Shown here piece by piece: positions 24,953-36,612 of a stretch of 64,000 bases of DNA (position 1 is the first letter of the stretch; every line of letters begins with the position of its first letter). The position numbers and the translations under genes were made by a program. The DNA comes from Nymphaea colorata (lineage: Eukaryota; Streptophyta; Magnoliopsida; Nymphaeales; Nymphaeaceae). The stretch is from the NCBI RefSeq assembly GCF_008831285.2, contig NC_045143.1:21766302-21830301 (forward strand). Direction: 5' to 3'. The notes below the pieces were generated by a model, which ran no database searches, was not told where the DNA came from, and saw only the letters and a list, made by a program, of their open reading frames with translations.

Positions 24953-25940
24953 CGATGTCATTATGGCTAAAGACTTTTAATGGCAGCTAGGAATGTTAAT
25001 ATTTCTTATTTGAATCAGACATTTGACTGAACCATTCTAAAAAAATTAGATATAAAAAAAATTAACAACTGATTAACAAATTGCATCAGATTTAGAGTTA
25101 AAATATGACATCCATCAGATTTAGACTCAAATATACATAAATATCTGATCAGATTCAAATAGAATTAAATTTTACATAAACATCTTATATCCAATGCTCC
25201 TATATTTTGAAAATCAGCCAGATTCGGTCCAATGTTCAGATTCAAGTATGAATGTAAAAACTGGACTCAAATATGACTTTTATTCATCTATATCGAATTC
25301 AAATTCATACCTAAGGATATGAAAATCCGAAAAATGGATATGGTTAATATTATATCCCATTCGAATCCAATCCATTGCATCCCTAGTAGTAGCAAACTTT
25401 AAAATTTTTAACTATCAGATAACACTCTTTACCTGTCTGATTTCTATTTCCCTGATAATTTAAAAAGCACTTTCTAGTTATTAGTAATCAAAAGGCCTAC
25501 ATCTTTTAAGTGGTTTAATGTGGCCCCCACCTAAAGCCCTTGAAGAGCTTTGAGAATAAAGCAAGAGTCTGGTCAAGTTCTCTCGCTCCACCTACCACGG
25601 CCGCAATGGAAGTGTAGTCAAAGCACTTGGTCTTCTCTCTATATGACCTACCTGGAGATCATCAGCCTTCACTTGCCTTTAAGTTATTAACCTCAATGTA
25701 TAGCAAGGTAATAAGGCACAACTCTACTCATTGTTTTCCTCCACTATTTCATCCCAAGAGTGATGCTGATTTTCCTCTTTGATGCCTCTTTTTTTTGTTG
25801 GATAAGGTTGTGATTGGACAAGCCCATGCCCTTGCCAACATGGAACCTTAAGCCCCTCCTTGGATTCTCTCAGTTTGGTTACAAATCTATTGGCAATGTG
25901 TCCCTTTATTTCTTAGGTAGTTATACCTTGAAGCCCTATG
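24953..25940. other. spacer left of the copia element
   Basis: AT-rich sequence with an open minus-strand stretch of about 62 codons at 25723-25910. It has no start Met and reads HIANRFVTKLRESKEGLKV then WDEIVEENNE. I do not recognise it; it may be a relic exon. Nothing else is supported. Confidence 0.4.
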
Positions 25941-25945
25941 TATTA
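25941..25945. repeat. copia target-site duplication (left), TATTA
   Basis: TATTA immediately precedes the aligned start of the 3' LTR and recurs at 36834-36838, just after the other LTR. A 5-bp duplication is the rule for Ty1/copia integration, and it fixes the outer limits of the element. Confidence 0.8.
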
Positions 25946-26065
25946 AGCGAAAGAGATTAAAAACTTTCACTGGTTCACTCACCTTGAGCAGTCTCTTGAA
26001 TTAATATAGATATCATTCCATGAGCAATTACATAGTTATCATAACTGATACAAGAAAAGCTTACC
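25946..26065 (-). mobile_element. copia 3' LTR, distal half (split)
   Basis: Aligns with 36613-36734 (the 5' LTR): shared CTTTCACTGGTTCACTCAC, GTCTCTTGAATTAATATAGA, TCATTCCATGAGCA and ATAACTGATACA. The terminal TG has mutated to AG. The remaining half of this LTR is at 33645-33751, so the sequence between the halves is a later insertion. Confidence 0.85.
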
Positions 26066-26931
26066 TGAGTGCTCCAAAAAAATGAGGTTTTATTTTGAAA
26101 TAAGAGAGAAATGGACTTGCCCGTCGGTACAAGGATTGACCATTCCCTACTCATTTACGGGGGTAACTAATCCAAGGGTTATATTTATTCTTGATGTATT
26201 TCATTTTGACTTAAACATTTTTTTTATTTTAAATGCGATGTAGTGCTTGCGAAAATGTCGAAGATTTAATATTTCAAGATTTTGAGAAAATTTGGAAGAA
26301 TCATTTGAGAGTGTAAAACATTTTTATTTGAGAAATTTTGAATTAAGATATCTTTACAAATATCATTTAGAAAACTTTGGAGATCACTTTTTGAAGTCAC
26401 TTTAGTGTTCTTTTAAGACTTTAAGTAGGTTTGAGATTTTGCTCTAATTTGGTTACTACCTAGTTAGAGTTTCATCTCATCTTGCATAAGTTCTTTTAGA
26501 GATGTGCTTGTAATCATTCGTGATGTTAAGTGAAAGTGAATGTATAAATGTATTGATCCTACATGATTAGAATGAAATCATTCATTCCTATCATGACATT
26601 CATCTAAAAGCATTCTTACCATCACAAATGCCTAAGTTTTTTATTTTTATTTATAAAATTGTCATAAGTATTTTTATGAAAAGAGAAAAGTTTTTGAAAA
26701 TGGAATTGAGTTGCAGACCATAAAACATGATTCCAATATTGGGCTATTACTTGAGTTTTGGTCTTAGTAAAGTCGGCAAATGAGAAATTAAAATCTTAGA
26801 TCTTGGGAGAAAAATATCCAAAAGAATGAAAAAAAAAGATACTTTAATCCGAGAGGAATAGGGAAAAAGAGAAAGAGATCTTAAAATGACAAAATAAAAT
26901 ATTTTTTTTAAAGGAAAGAGAGAGAGGTACG

Positions 26932-26955
26932 TGTATATATATATATATATATATA
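26932..26955. repeat. (TA)n microsatellite
   Basis: About twelve TA units in the AT-rich front part of the 7.6-kb insertion. Confidence 0.85.
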
Positions 26956-28148
26956 TTAGCATGTGAAAAGAAAGTATTAACTCAAATGGAGAGGGAGAAG
27001 AAGATTTTAGAAAAAGAAAGAAAGAGGGATTTTAGAGAAAAAGAGATTTTTAAAGAAAAAGAAACTCTAGAGAGAGATACACGTATATATATTTATATGT
27101 ATATGAATGAGAATTTGTAAAAAAATATGTTAAATCATAAAAATAGAGGAGCAAAGAGAGATAGTCATGTGCATGTATATGCATATAACATGTGTATACG
27201 TGTATGCTTTCTTGAGAGTTGAAATTAAGAAATAACCTCAAAATGTCCAACTTCAGTTTTTCTATGTAGGCCAGAGAGGAACTTGGGCTCATGTAAGAGC
27301 CTAGGCTAACTCTCCAAGGCCTCATTAGAGAGGGTTCTTGTTTTTAAAAATCTTTTGATAAACATGATTCCAATATCTTTATATGTAAACATAAAACCAT
27401 AATAATTTTGTTTGTTATAAGTGAATATATTTCTCCCACCATGGGGTATGGAAGAAAACCAAATACTTATGAAATGGGGAATAACGTGACAAAGCACTCA
27501 TTAGGGTTCCTAATCGAGTGATTAAGAAAGAAATTAAATATGAGAATGACATGATGATGTATTTTAACATGTACATATTTGTGAAGGGTTTTTCCAGGTT
27601 GAACAAATTCCAACCTCAAAAATCAACATAACAATAAAAAAATCTCAACCCAAACACTCATTCTCGCCGTGCATTTGCTCATTCATTAATTAAGGAAAAT
27701 TAATATGTCATGCATAAGCATAATCTCAAGTATAAACAATGAGTAAAGCAACATAACAAATATATTTTAAAAATAAATAAAGAAATGAACTTTATTTCGC
27801 CTCACTCATACTCCTGGTGCACTCAAGATGTAGCTCTCAACTCTAGATAGGAAAATCTTTAGAGCTTTCTTGCACAACCATGAGAAGGTGGTAAGAGGAA
27901 ATAAAAAAAATGAAAGGAGAACTACATACCTCGAATATAGATGATATTATGAAGATACATCTCTCACTTTGGATGATCCCAAAGCTTCCTCAAATAGGGG
28001 TTGCTCCTTTGAAGGGTTGGAACTTGGAGAAGAAGAGGAAAAAAAGGGAGAAAAAGAGATAGAGAGCTAAGGAAAACTCTGAATCCTCAAGTGAAGAAGT
28101 GCTAGAGGTTCCCCAAGAGTTAGCTCATGTCCAAGAGGGAGGATTGTG

Positions 28149-28165
28149 GGGTATTTATAGAGAGT
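28149..28165 (-). promoter_or_regulatory. TATA-box-like motif of an LTR-like segment
   Basis: Minus-strand CTCTATAAATACCCC followed by a CT-rich leader resembles a plant core promoter within an LTR. The GC-rich stretch at 28340-28545 lies just upstream in this orientation. This is inference from motif and composition only. Confidence 0.35.
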
Positions 28166-28339
28166 TTTGAAGCCAAAAATCCAAATTTGATTTTTTTTAA
28201 TATAACAAGATTTGCATTCGAATTTCAAGTATTTTTGAATAATTTTTAGTTTTTTTTTTTTAAAAATTGGCTTTAACTAAGTGAGATTGGCCACTAGCCC
28301 TGCAAATACCCCTTTGGGGTGTGGGTAGGGCTATTGCCC

Positions 28340-28545
28340 ACCCAACATGATCAAATTTGCGGCCCAAGGGGCAGTTTTAACACAAAAATCGGGGCATGCG
28401 CACCCTGGTTCGGTGCATCTGTGGCCGAAATTGGCCGTGCACATCGCTGTTGCGTGCGGCGTTGCATCGTGTGGGCATGAGTGCATGCCATTGTGCACAG
28501 CATCGTGCATGAGCGCACGCCATTGCGTGCAGTGTGGCTGATTTT
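28340..28545. repeat. GC-rich island with degenerate GCATGAG/GCGTGC repeats
   Basis: In a surrounding of mostly A and T, this block has repeated GCATGAG, GCATCGTG and GCCATTG(C/T)G phrases about 31 bp apart. It produces frames on both strands, but they reflect the repeats rather than a protein family. It may be the upstream control region of the LTR-like segment. Confidence 0.5.
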
Positions 28546-29048
28546 TTTATGGAAAAATAAAATAAAATAGAATAAATAATTAAAAAATATGTTTTAATAA
28601 GAAGGTATAAAACCAATTTTTTGAATGTGTATAAAAATGGTTTTTGTTACAAATGGGGAGGCCGATTCCATTTTGAGTGACTTCGAAATCGTTTTAAATC
28701 TAGATTGGGTTCAACTGGTCGCCGACACATTCTACTGAGTGGTTTAAGTTCAAAAACACAATTTGGTGCGAAAACAAAATATAAAACAAAAGGAAGGTGC
28801 GTGCATGTGCGCAGGGCAGGCATAACATCAATTTTTGTTGTTTGGGTTCAAGAGATGGATGTTAAAACCCCAATTTTTTTTAAAATTAGAATTGAAGCAA
28901 TGTCAAAATTTTACAAAATAATTATGAAAAATTGCAATTTCAAAGCCAATTTCGAATTTAAAAAACACTTTAGATTCAAATCATGAATTTGACTCGTGAC
29001 ACAAATCTCAAAGCATGATTACGAGTCCAAACGGGATGCAAATTAGGA

Positions 29049-29138
29049 TTTGGAATCCAAATCCAATTACAAATGTCATTTGGAATCCAAATCCAATTAC
29101 AAATGTCATTTGAAATCCATATTTGATTACAAAATTTA
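29049..29138. repeat. 30-bp tandem repeat (about 3 copies)
   Basis: The unit TTTGGAATCCAAATCCAATT plus ACAAATGTCA is at 29049-29078 and is repeated exactly at 29079-29108; a third, diverged copy follows. Confidence 0.85.
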
Positions 29139-30307
29139 AATTTTGATTTAAATCCAAGAATATCTAATTCGGTCTAGAATGCTATGTGGGATCCACATGT
29201 GGGCCCCACCAAGCTCGTACGGTCAAAAGCCGCAAAGAGGTCACACACCTCTCCTTTCAAATATCTCCTCACAATTACTTCAAAAAATCATTTTTCATGA
29301 GAAATGAATGAGGTCATAACTAGAACCCTAGAAAAAGAGGGACATTTATGCCTTTCTCTCTTCCTTAACTAGATCTTCTGCATCGGTGGATGAAGAATCG
29401 CGAACATCAGAATTTATGGTTAATGAGGGGTCAACCTCCAAGAAGCAATAACTAAGCTGACCAAACCTACTTAATTCATGTAGGTTCAACCCTAGTGCAC
29501 CCAAATGTGGCGCCAAATTTAGCTAGACTCAATCAACATGAGCTCAGCTTGGCCAAAATTGTAGGTATATCTCACGACCCAATTAGTGGACAGAAATAGA
29601 CCTTGATCGGATCAAATCCACTTTGACTAAACTCATTAAAAGTACAATTTAGCTCAATTAAGAGCTTTCTTAGCTCAAATTCTTCGAATTACCTCAAGCA
29701 AAGTCAAACTATTTGCAAATGAACTTTGGATTTGGTCAATTGGTCGAATTTGACCAATATGGATATTGTGCCATTCTATGATCAAATTGAGATTACAGAA
29801 CCCAAATTCGGATTCTATGAAAAGAAAAAATACATTTGGAATTATCAAATGCATAAATCAAATATCAAATTGAAATTCAATTTTTCAAACCAAAGTTTGA
29901 TTCAATTGAAATCCATCTTCAATTAAGTTATAGACTAAAATACATTTTTCAAGCCAAATTTGCTAGAACTTTCAAAATTTATTCAAGTTTTAATTGAATT
30001 GTCATAATTCAATAATTAGAACTTAATGACTGAGTTTTAACCTAACAAGCTCAATTTCAAACAAAAAAAAAAATAAAATAGAATAAAGCAAAAGCCTATG
30101 CAAGGGCATTTTTGTTCAAAATTTCGGTCAAAATTGAGCAATTCGATCTAAACCAAGGTTGACCATGCCTAGCCCAGCCCACCTAGCTCATGTAAATGAG
30201 CTAGGTGTGGTCAGTTAGAGCTTTTAAAAAGCCATTTAATCTATTTTACAACTTCCTAAGCCTTGAGTAAACTTCCAAGGCAAATTAATGAAGGTGGTTG
30301 CACCCAT

Positions 30308-30345
30308 CTCTTCCTCTATATAAACTCCCCCTTGGCAACCATGGA
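30308..30345 (+). promoter_or_regulatory. TATA-box-like motif of a second LTR-like segment
   Basis: CTCTATATAAACTCCCCC on the plus strand, followed by a leader with purine-rich and pyrimidine-rich runs, resembles the promoter and R region of a plant LTR. Orientation is opposite to the motif near 28149. No transcript evidence is available. Confidence 0.3.
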
Positions 30346-33300
30346 GGGGGACAAATTTCTGATGTCTTCATCAAATTGCTGCAGCCAAGGAGCTAGGAGG
30401 AAAAAGCCAAGGAGGAGATGAAAATTCATCCAAGCGCTCTTCCCTCTCTCCCATTTCCTTCTTCATTTTCCCCTATTATCTCTATTGATTCTGCTAACCT
30501 AGGGTGCTTAAGTGAACCCTTAGAAATTTCATGGCCAGAAGCTCTCTCTTCTCCACTGCAAATTCCAGCAAGTAAGTCATTCTTCTTCTTACTTTGTTAA
30601 GCTAGAATCCAAGCTTGGGTTGTTGCTTAGGATTGCTTGATTTAGAAAACAAGCAAGGAAGAAGATCAAACATCAAGACCGACCACAAGGTAGGTGACTC
30701 TAATCTATTTTTCATCTATTTCAATTTCTTGCTATTATTTTAATTTAAGCACTCATGGGAAGAGTTTACTTTCATTTATTTCATGTCTAGGAATGATGTC
30801 CAGGTAGGAGAAAAGTCATGATCAAATGTACATGATAATGCATGATGCATGCCTGAGTCAATTTTTCCAAAATGAACCTATGAATTAAATTTTTGAAAAG
30901 GACCCCAAGGCCACAATCTTTTCAAAATCAATCAGCCTAAACCAATTTTTGAACTCCCTACCATGAGTGAATCCCACGGTGAGAGAGAGGTGTGCTGCAA
31001 CATATATAATGTAAATGCCTATTAAGGATGGACACCTTCTTATGAATGTGATCCACCCTTGCATGGCAAAATTAAAGATGAACCGACTTAAATGTTTTCT
31101 TGTTTCCTTTCATTTAAACTCATTTTGATTTATGGTTATTTTGTTTCAATTGATCAAGGGTGGTAGAGAGGATTAGAAACCATTTTTCAATCTCCTTATG
31201 CAAAAAATCCAGCCATGAATCATCATGATTCATAGGCTATGTAGTCCCTCATCAAAATATTCCTTTGGAGTGGTAACGTATACATATATATGTTGTTATA
31301 TATATGCACGTGTGACATTTTGTTAAGAGTCATGTTTCTCTTTTAAAATAAGGCTGGAACTTGTTTCCAAGTTGGTTTAAAGAAAAGGAGATCAATTTGT
31401 TGATTTTCGTGGTGTAAAGTTATGAAATCGATTTCATTGCATCTTAAAGTTTGTTTAATTCCAGCAGCTCATACGTAAAGTGTATGCCAGTTGCTGAAAT
31501 TAGATCATACTTTACAAGAATTAGTTTAAGGATTTCGAAGTTCACATGTTTGAAATACCAATGTTCAGCCACAAAGTGGTTATGTCTTGTAGGACAATAA
31601 AAAGTTATAATCCTACCTAATTGGCTTCCTAAAAAAGCCTTTTAGGAATTGTTGAATGCATTTATCAATTTCCAGACTTACATGTGATTGATTAAGTTTC
31701 AAGAACAATGTAGAATTATGCTTAAGATTCTAATCTTTATATTCCCTAAAGGATAAGATCAAAAGTGTTTAAATAGTCCAAAAAATGGATGGATGTTTTA
31801 ACATAAGAATCTGAAATTTAATTTGATTTTGGGAGAAAGAAAGGTTCTTAAAACTTCATGACATGAATGAAGGCAGGCATGTAGCATATACTTTTGGAGT
31901 CAAACCGAATTTAATCATTTTCTAAGAGTCAAACATTCTTAGAATCAACATTTTAATTTTAAACCATTTAAATCAGAATAAATTCTGATTTTTATGGTAA
32001 TTTGAGGGAAATGGATGATATCCACGTTTTCCCTATGTTTTAAATATTGATGTCATCTTCATTTGCCTAATTTTTAATCATTTTGAGATTCTCATCCATG
32101 ATTCAAGCTTATGGACTGGATCTCTAACACTTGTGCTTAAAAATATGATAAACACACTTAAAGAAAGTCTAACATTTTAATTAAAATCAATCTTTATGTG
32201 TAGATTGTATGATGTGAATGGTATTCGAGAGATTATGAGAGAAAGAAGCATGATCACTCCAAATGAATGAATTTTGAGAGATTATGAGAGAGTGAAGAAT
32301 GTATGTCTCATGTAGTTTCTCTTCTTATTTCACACATTCACACTCACTCAAATACAATAGCATCACATGCACCTTCTCAAGAAATTATGATCCAAATTTG
32401 AGTTGCAAAAGGTGACCAAGTTATATTGTAACAATAATTTGTAAACTTCACTTAACTTCAAAAAAAAAAAACGCAAGTAACTCATTCATAATCTTGGCCA
32501 AAACATGTTTAGAAAACAATATGTTTTCTAACAATTTGGAACCCACGTTTTATCAAAAGAATGAACTCTACTTCATCAAATCCAAAGATTCTTTTTTTAG
32601 ACCAAATCACGTGATTTGGCAAAAGAGAATTCAAAATCAACTTAGCTTGCTAAAGTGACTTGGCCATTTTCTAAAAAATTGATCATAAGATGATTACGAT
32701 TTCAACCAAAAAATCATCTTGAGTTCACAACAAGGAACTCAATTTCAATCTTCAAAATCCCCAATTAAAACCACTTTTAAGAATTATGGATTTCAAAAAA
32801 AAATGATGAACCAGATGTTTTCAAATCAATTCGAAAACTCTCCATTCTTAAAATAAATTTTCAAATCATTTTTCAAGGAATTTATTTTCATAAACAAGTT
32901 ATTTATTCAATATGAACTTTAATTCTTGAATCCAAAACCTCAATGCACAAGCATATAGTATTTGCATCAATAACTTTTACATAATCTAAATAATCATTAG
33001 TCCTTGGCCTACTTCCCCTTATTAAAGGCAGCAGGAACGGTTGGACCTCGTACCGATAGGTAAATCCCTTTTTCTTGAAAAATTTCTCCAAAACCAATTT
33101 AAAAATAATCTTTGCTGATTTGCATTCGATGCCCCCGAGAATGGGGTGGGGTGCGAACAATGGATTTTGAATTTGAATCTTGCATTCAAATTTGAATCTT
33201 GCATTTGGACGCAGACATGGGTCTGGAGATTCATTTTGAATCAAATAGTCATGAATTGGACTTAGGAAAGGATATGGAAGTTTGTTTTGGGTCTAAGGTC

Positions 33301-33395
33301 GGTGATGCAAGATGAAAGCATAACCAAATCTTGTAATTGGATCTAGTTAGATTTTTAGTACTTGTAAATGGATCCAGATCCGCAATGCATCCATT

Positions 33396-33412
33396 TTCTC
33401 TATATAAAGGGA
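33396..33412 (+). promoter_or_regulatory. TATA-box-like motif near the right end of the insertion
   Basis: CTCTATATAAAGGGACG about 235 bp before the end of the insertion, in the position a U3/R junction would take in a plus-strand LTR ending at 33644. Confidence 0.3.
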
Positions 33413-33644
33413 CGTTGGTTCATTTTGTAGGTAGTCAATCAGTTGAAAGAATGAAATGCAAGCTTTTTGTTAGTTTAAGTTTAGTTTTAGTTTAGTTGTC
33501 AGTGCAGACAGGTTAAGATTCATTGGTCTTCATCCTTTTTGCATCAGTCGGGCTCAAGGCCTAGGAATTAAATCCAGATGAAATAGTTGACATTGGCATG
33601 AAAATGAAATACACCCTTTTTTGGAAAAATTTGGGGTGATAACA

Positions 33645-33751
33645 TCTAGTTACAATAACTGAGATAGAATGAGTTAACAGGAATAGTCACAAGAACATAA
33701 TTTCTTAATTAAACGTAATTTGGATCATCCTTCTTAGGACCTTCCTTAACA
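33645..33751 (-). mobile_element. copia 3' LTR, proximal half (split)
   Basis: Aligns with 36735-36833: TAGTTACAATAACTGAGATAG, AGGAATAG, ATTTCTTAATTA, TAATTTGGATC, then the LTR start which reads TGTTAAGGAAGG on the minus strand. The polypurine tract abuts it, as expected for a 3' LTR. Confidence 0.85.
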
Positions 33752-33765
33752 TGCCCCACAATCTA
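33752..33765 (-). other. copia polypurine tract
   Basis: Minus strand TAGATTGTGGGGCA directly precedes the LTR start TGTTAAGG. The ATTGTGGGG-type tract is the usual plus-strand primer of plant copia elements. Confidence 0.75.
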
Positions 33766-33779
33766 TGTGTAGGTTCTCT

Positions 33780-34104
33780 TACGCCTAGATTGTCTCTGAA
33801 CACTCAAAATAAATTGAAATTGGATGTTACCTCTGACATGGTCTCTTGCAAAATGAAAATTGGTCTCTATATGTTTTGTCCTTGTGTGTTGCACTGTATT
33901 TCATGCTAGGTAGAGTGCTCTTATGTTGTCACCCCATAGATTTGGGGTCTCTTCTAAACAGAAACCGAGTTCTTTAATCAATGATTGCGACCACAGTAAT
34001 TCAGCTACTCCTTCTACTAATGCCTTGTATTGAACATAACTATGTTGATCCAGATAGAGATCATCTCCTCTATAGGTGGCTTTCAATCCAAGAAAATATG
34101 ACAT
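33780..34104 (-). pseudogene. copia RT end fused by deletion to RNase H
   Basis: The frame begins MSYFLGLKATYRGDDLYLDQ (family FLG-E-), then runs directly into YKALVEGVAELLWSQSLIKE (family EYRA-A-T-AELLWLQSLL-E) and LWGDNIRALYLA (family LWCDN-SALYLA). The family normally has some 130-150 residues between these parts, including the DADWAG motif of RNase H, so an internal deletion has fused them. After one stop the frame continues with HTRTKHIET and ARDHVRGN, the conserved copia end. Confidence 0.8.
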
Positions 34105-34109
34105 CCATC

Positions 34110-35277
34110 ATAAATCCTTTAAAGAAATATTTCTTTAGCCTTTGTATCAATGAATGAATAGCGTTCTTGTAAGTTCCAGTGACAAGGATGCTGTCAACAT
34201 ACACTAGAACATAAATTTGCACAGTCTTGCATTTTAAAGTGATGCATTAGATTGAGAAGTCAAGATTCCAACACCTTCTAAACGTCTACTCAACCTCTTG
34301 TACTAGGCGTAAGGCATTTGTTTCAATCCATAGATGGCCTTATCTAGTTTGCATACATGATTTGGACATTTTGATATTCGAACCCCTGTGGCTGCCTCAT
34401 AAAAACATTTTTGTCTAGAACTCCATTAAGGATCACATTGTCGAAGTCCAGCTGATGAATGATCCATTTGTGTTGAGTTGCTAACTCAAGCAAGTCTCTT
34501 ATAGTAGTTGGCTTTACCAATGGTCTAACATTTCATTGTAGTCCATTCCCGCCTCTTGGAGATGTTATTTTGCCACCATTGTCGCCTTGTCGCAAGCTAT
34601 AGAGCCATCTGGTTTACATTTTATTTTGTAAACCCATTTGGAACCTATGACATTCATACCTTGGTTGAAAGGGACTAGTTGCCATGTCTTGTTTCTTTCA
34701 AGAGCTTGGTATTCGCATCTCATGGCACACAATTTTTGTTTTTTTAAGGCTTCTGCATAGTTTGGAAGTTCATAATTTTTCCAGTCACTTGAATTCCTTG
34801 TTAGAAAAGTCTTGGGCTTTAATGAACCTGTCATTGATCTTGTTACCATGTGATGAATGTAATCTTGAAGTGATAGAAATAAAATTTTGGTATCTTGAGT
34901 TTGATCACCACCTGTAAGATCAATAGGAAGATTAGCATCAGTAGATGGAATGGGAAGATTGATCTATCTCAGCCTTGGTCTGCTCCTGATTAGTAGGCAT
35001 TTGGATTGTAATTCCTTGATTTTGATGCTCAACTTGAGTTCCTATAATGTCGGGCTCTCTTCCTCTAACTTCTGATTGAGTACTCAATTTGATTTGAGTT
35101 AATAAAATCAAGGCTCCGCCTATGTGGCAAAATGTCCTTGGCATCATCATAATTTCCTGTTTTTGTTTCATCAACATAGACATGTTGTGATACATAGGTA
35201 TGCCTTGTAGTATGGTCATAACATAAGTGACCTTTGTCATGGCCTATAAAAACACACGGTCTGGTCTTAGGCTGCAT
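34110..35277 (-). pseudogene. copia integrase tail and reverse transcriptase remnant
   Basis: From high to low coordinate: MQPKTRPCVFIGHDKGHLCY (the family's CVF-GY-KG region after integrase), then MVTRSMTGSLKPK and the RT start with EYQALERNKTWQLVPF and GSKWVYKIK-KPDGSI. The catalytic box near 34177-34202 reads YVDSILVTG where the family has YVDD-L-TG, so the second Asp is lost. Frameshifts separate the three readable pieces. Confidence 0.85.
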
Positions 35278-35388
35278 TTTATGAGTGTTGTAATCTGTGA
35301 GAGCCGGATAGCATTTTGAGCCGAAAGCCCCTTAGCATATTATAATTGGGAGGTTGATGAAATAGAAGTTTATAGGTGGATTTTCTTT

Positions 35389-36048
35389 CTAGACTGAGCA
35401 TGACAGTCTATTGACAGCATAGGTTGCTATTTGAAAAGCATCAGTCCAGAAGTTCAAAGGCATTTGTGCTTGATTGAGGAGTGTAAGCACAACCTCAACT
35501 ACATGCTGCTGTTTCCATTCTACTAAACCATTCTGCTGAGATGTGTGGGAGCAGGACACACGATGAAAAATACCATTGTGTAGAAAGAAATTGTCAAATT
35601 GATCATTCATGAATTCGCCCCCATTGCCAGTTTGGAATATAGAGAGTTTTTCATGCAACTGATTGTCTATGATTGCCTTTAAATTAACAAAACATGCAAA
35701 GGTTTCAGATTTGAACTTCAAAGGACACATCCAATAAAATCTAGTAAAATCGTCTACTAGTAATAGATAATATCTGAATCCTTCTCGAGATGTGATCGGA
35801 GCTTGCCCTCTTATATCTCCATGAAATATTTTCAAAGGACGCTTGGTTGAGTGATGAGGAGTCTTAAACGAAAGTTTGTGAGCCTTTCCGATCAGACGGA
35901 GTTCGTACACAAAGTATCCCTTATTTTTGTTAGTAATCTGAATATGATGACTAGAATTAACAAAATCTACTTTCTTCTTGTTGGCATGACCAAGTCTCTT
36001 GTGCCAAAGGTTAAATGATCCTCCCTTTGCTCCTTTGTATGCCATCAT
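35389..36048 (-). pseudogene. copia GAG-pre-integrase and integrase core
   Basis: A 219-residue open frame. Residues 12-25 (FNLWHKRLGHANKK) are the GAG-pre-integrase zinc-binding motif with both His but a degraded Cys pair. The core starts at PLKIFHGDIRG, which keeps the first catalytic Asp. The second motif reads QTGNGGEF where the family has Q-D-GGEF, so the second Asp is replaced. The Glu region reads QNGLVEWKQQHVVE, and WTDAFQIATYAVNRL closes the core. Loss of the second Asp would abolish strand transfer even though the frame is open. Confidence 0.85.
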
Positions 36049-36067
36049 CGCTTATGGTCCATTCAAC

Positions 36068-36600
36068 TTATAGAGCATGCCTTCGCTTTCGTTCCTTGAA
36101 GTTGAACTTGTCAAGTGTCAAAATCTTTAATACAAAAAACGTAAGGAGAAACTTCAAATAGACAATGTTATCTCTTGTGAACTGCCTAACGGATAAGGGA
36201 TTTTTCATCACATGTGGAGCATGGAGAGCTCCGTTTAGCGTAAATGACCTCTGCCTTGTATTCAATTTAATATTACCAATTTGAGATATATGAAAGGAAG
36301 ATCTGTTTGTGCAAGAATACATTCTTCTCCTTTGTATGCCTCTTTATTACTCATTTGAGAATCGTCATTGGTGATTTGGTTTGTAGTTCCGATATCTAGG
36401 TACCAAACTTTGTCCTTGCTTTCATCATGTGTCGTAGCTGAGAAGGCATGTGGGATGGCCCAGCAACTTCGGGCTGGTGTGACCTTTCCTGCCATAGTAT
36501 TGACACTCCACTGGTGGACCTTGGCTGGAAGGTTTGTTGTTAGTATTTGCAAAATTATAATTATTATTGTTTACCTCGTTCTGGTCAAAGAGATTGCACT
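36068..36600 (-). pseudogene. copia gag-protease remnant, gag mostly deleted
   Basis: Directly after the primer site the minus strand reads ASKQCNLFDQNEVN, an Asn-rich stretch, then ECQYYGRKGHTSPK, a zinc knuckle whose second Cys is Tyr. Then comes WYLDIGTTNQIT (family WYLDSGAT-H-T), where the protease Asp is kept but Ser is Ile. LNGALHAPHVMKNPLSVRQF follows, the usual region before the pre-integrase domain. A normal copia gag has about 250-300 residues before the knuckle, so roughly 0.8-1 kb is missing. Several frameshifts are present. Confidence 0.8.
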
Positions 36601-36612
36601 GCTTTGATGCCA
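36601..36612 (-). other. copia primer-binding site
   Basis: Minus strand TGGCATCAAAGC begins right after the 5' LTR. Plant copia sites read TGGTATCAGAGC (complement of initiator tRNA-Met 3' end); ten of twelve bases agree. Confidence 0.8.

Larger units (their letters stand above)
26066..33644. mobile_element. 7.6-kb non-coding insertion inside the copia 3' LTR
   Basis: The insertion starts TGAGTGCTCC and ends GGTGATAACA, a TG...CA form typical of LTR retrotransposons. A clear target duplication was not seen. It has no gag or pol frame; the longest frames (about 60-110 codons) are unrelated to known proteins. Promoter-like TATA boxes occur on the minus strand near 28149 (CTCTATAAATACCCC) and on the plus strand near 30313 (CTCTATATAAAC) and 33396 (CTCTATATAAAGGG). 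These suggest several LTR-like segments in opposite orientations, so it may itself be a nest. A TGGCGCC motif at 29507-29513 may be a primer-binding site. It is consistent with a large retrotransposon derivative without coding capacity. Confidence 0.6.

Noticed and set aside
29507-29513. TGGCGCC as a gypsy primer-binding site
   Set aside because: The motif fits tRNA-primed gypsy sites, but no LTR end with CA abuts it in either orientation, so it is not listed as a feature.
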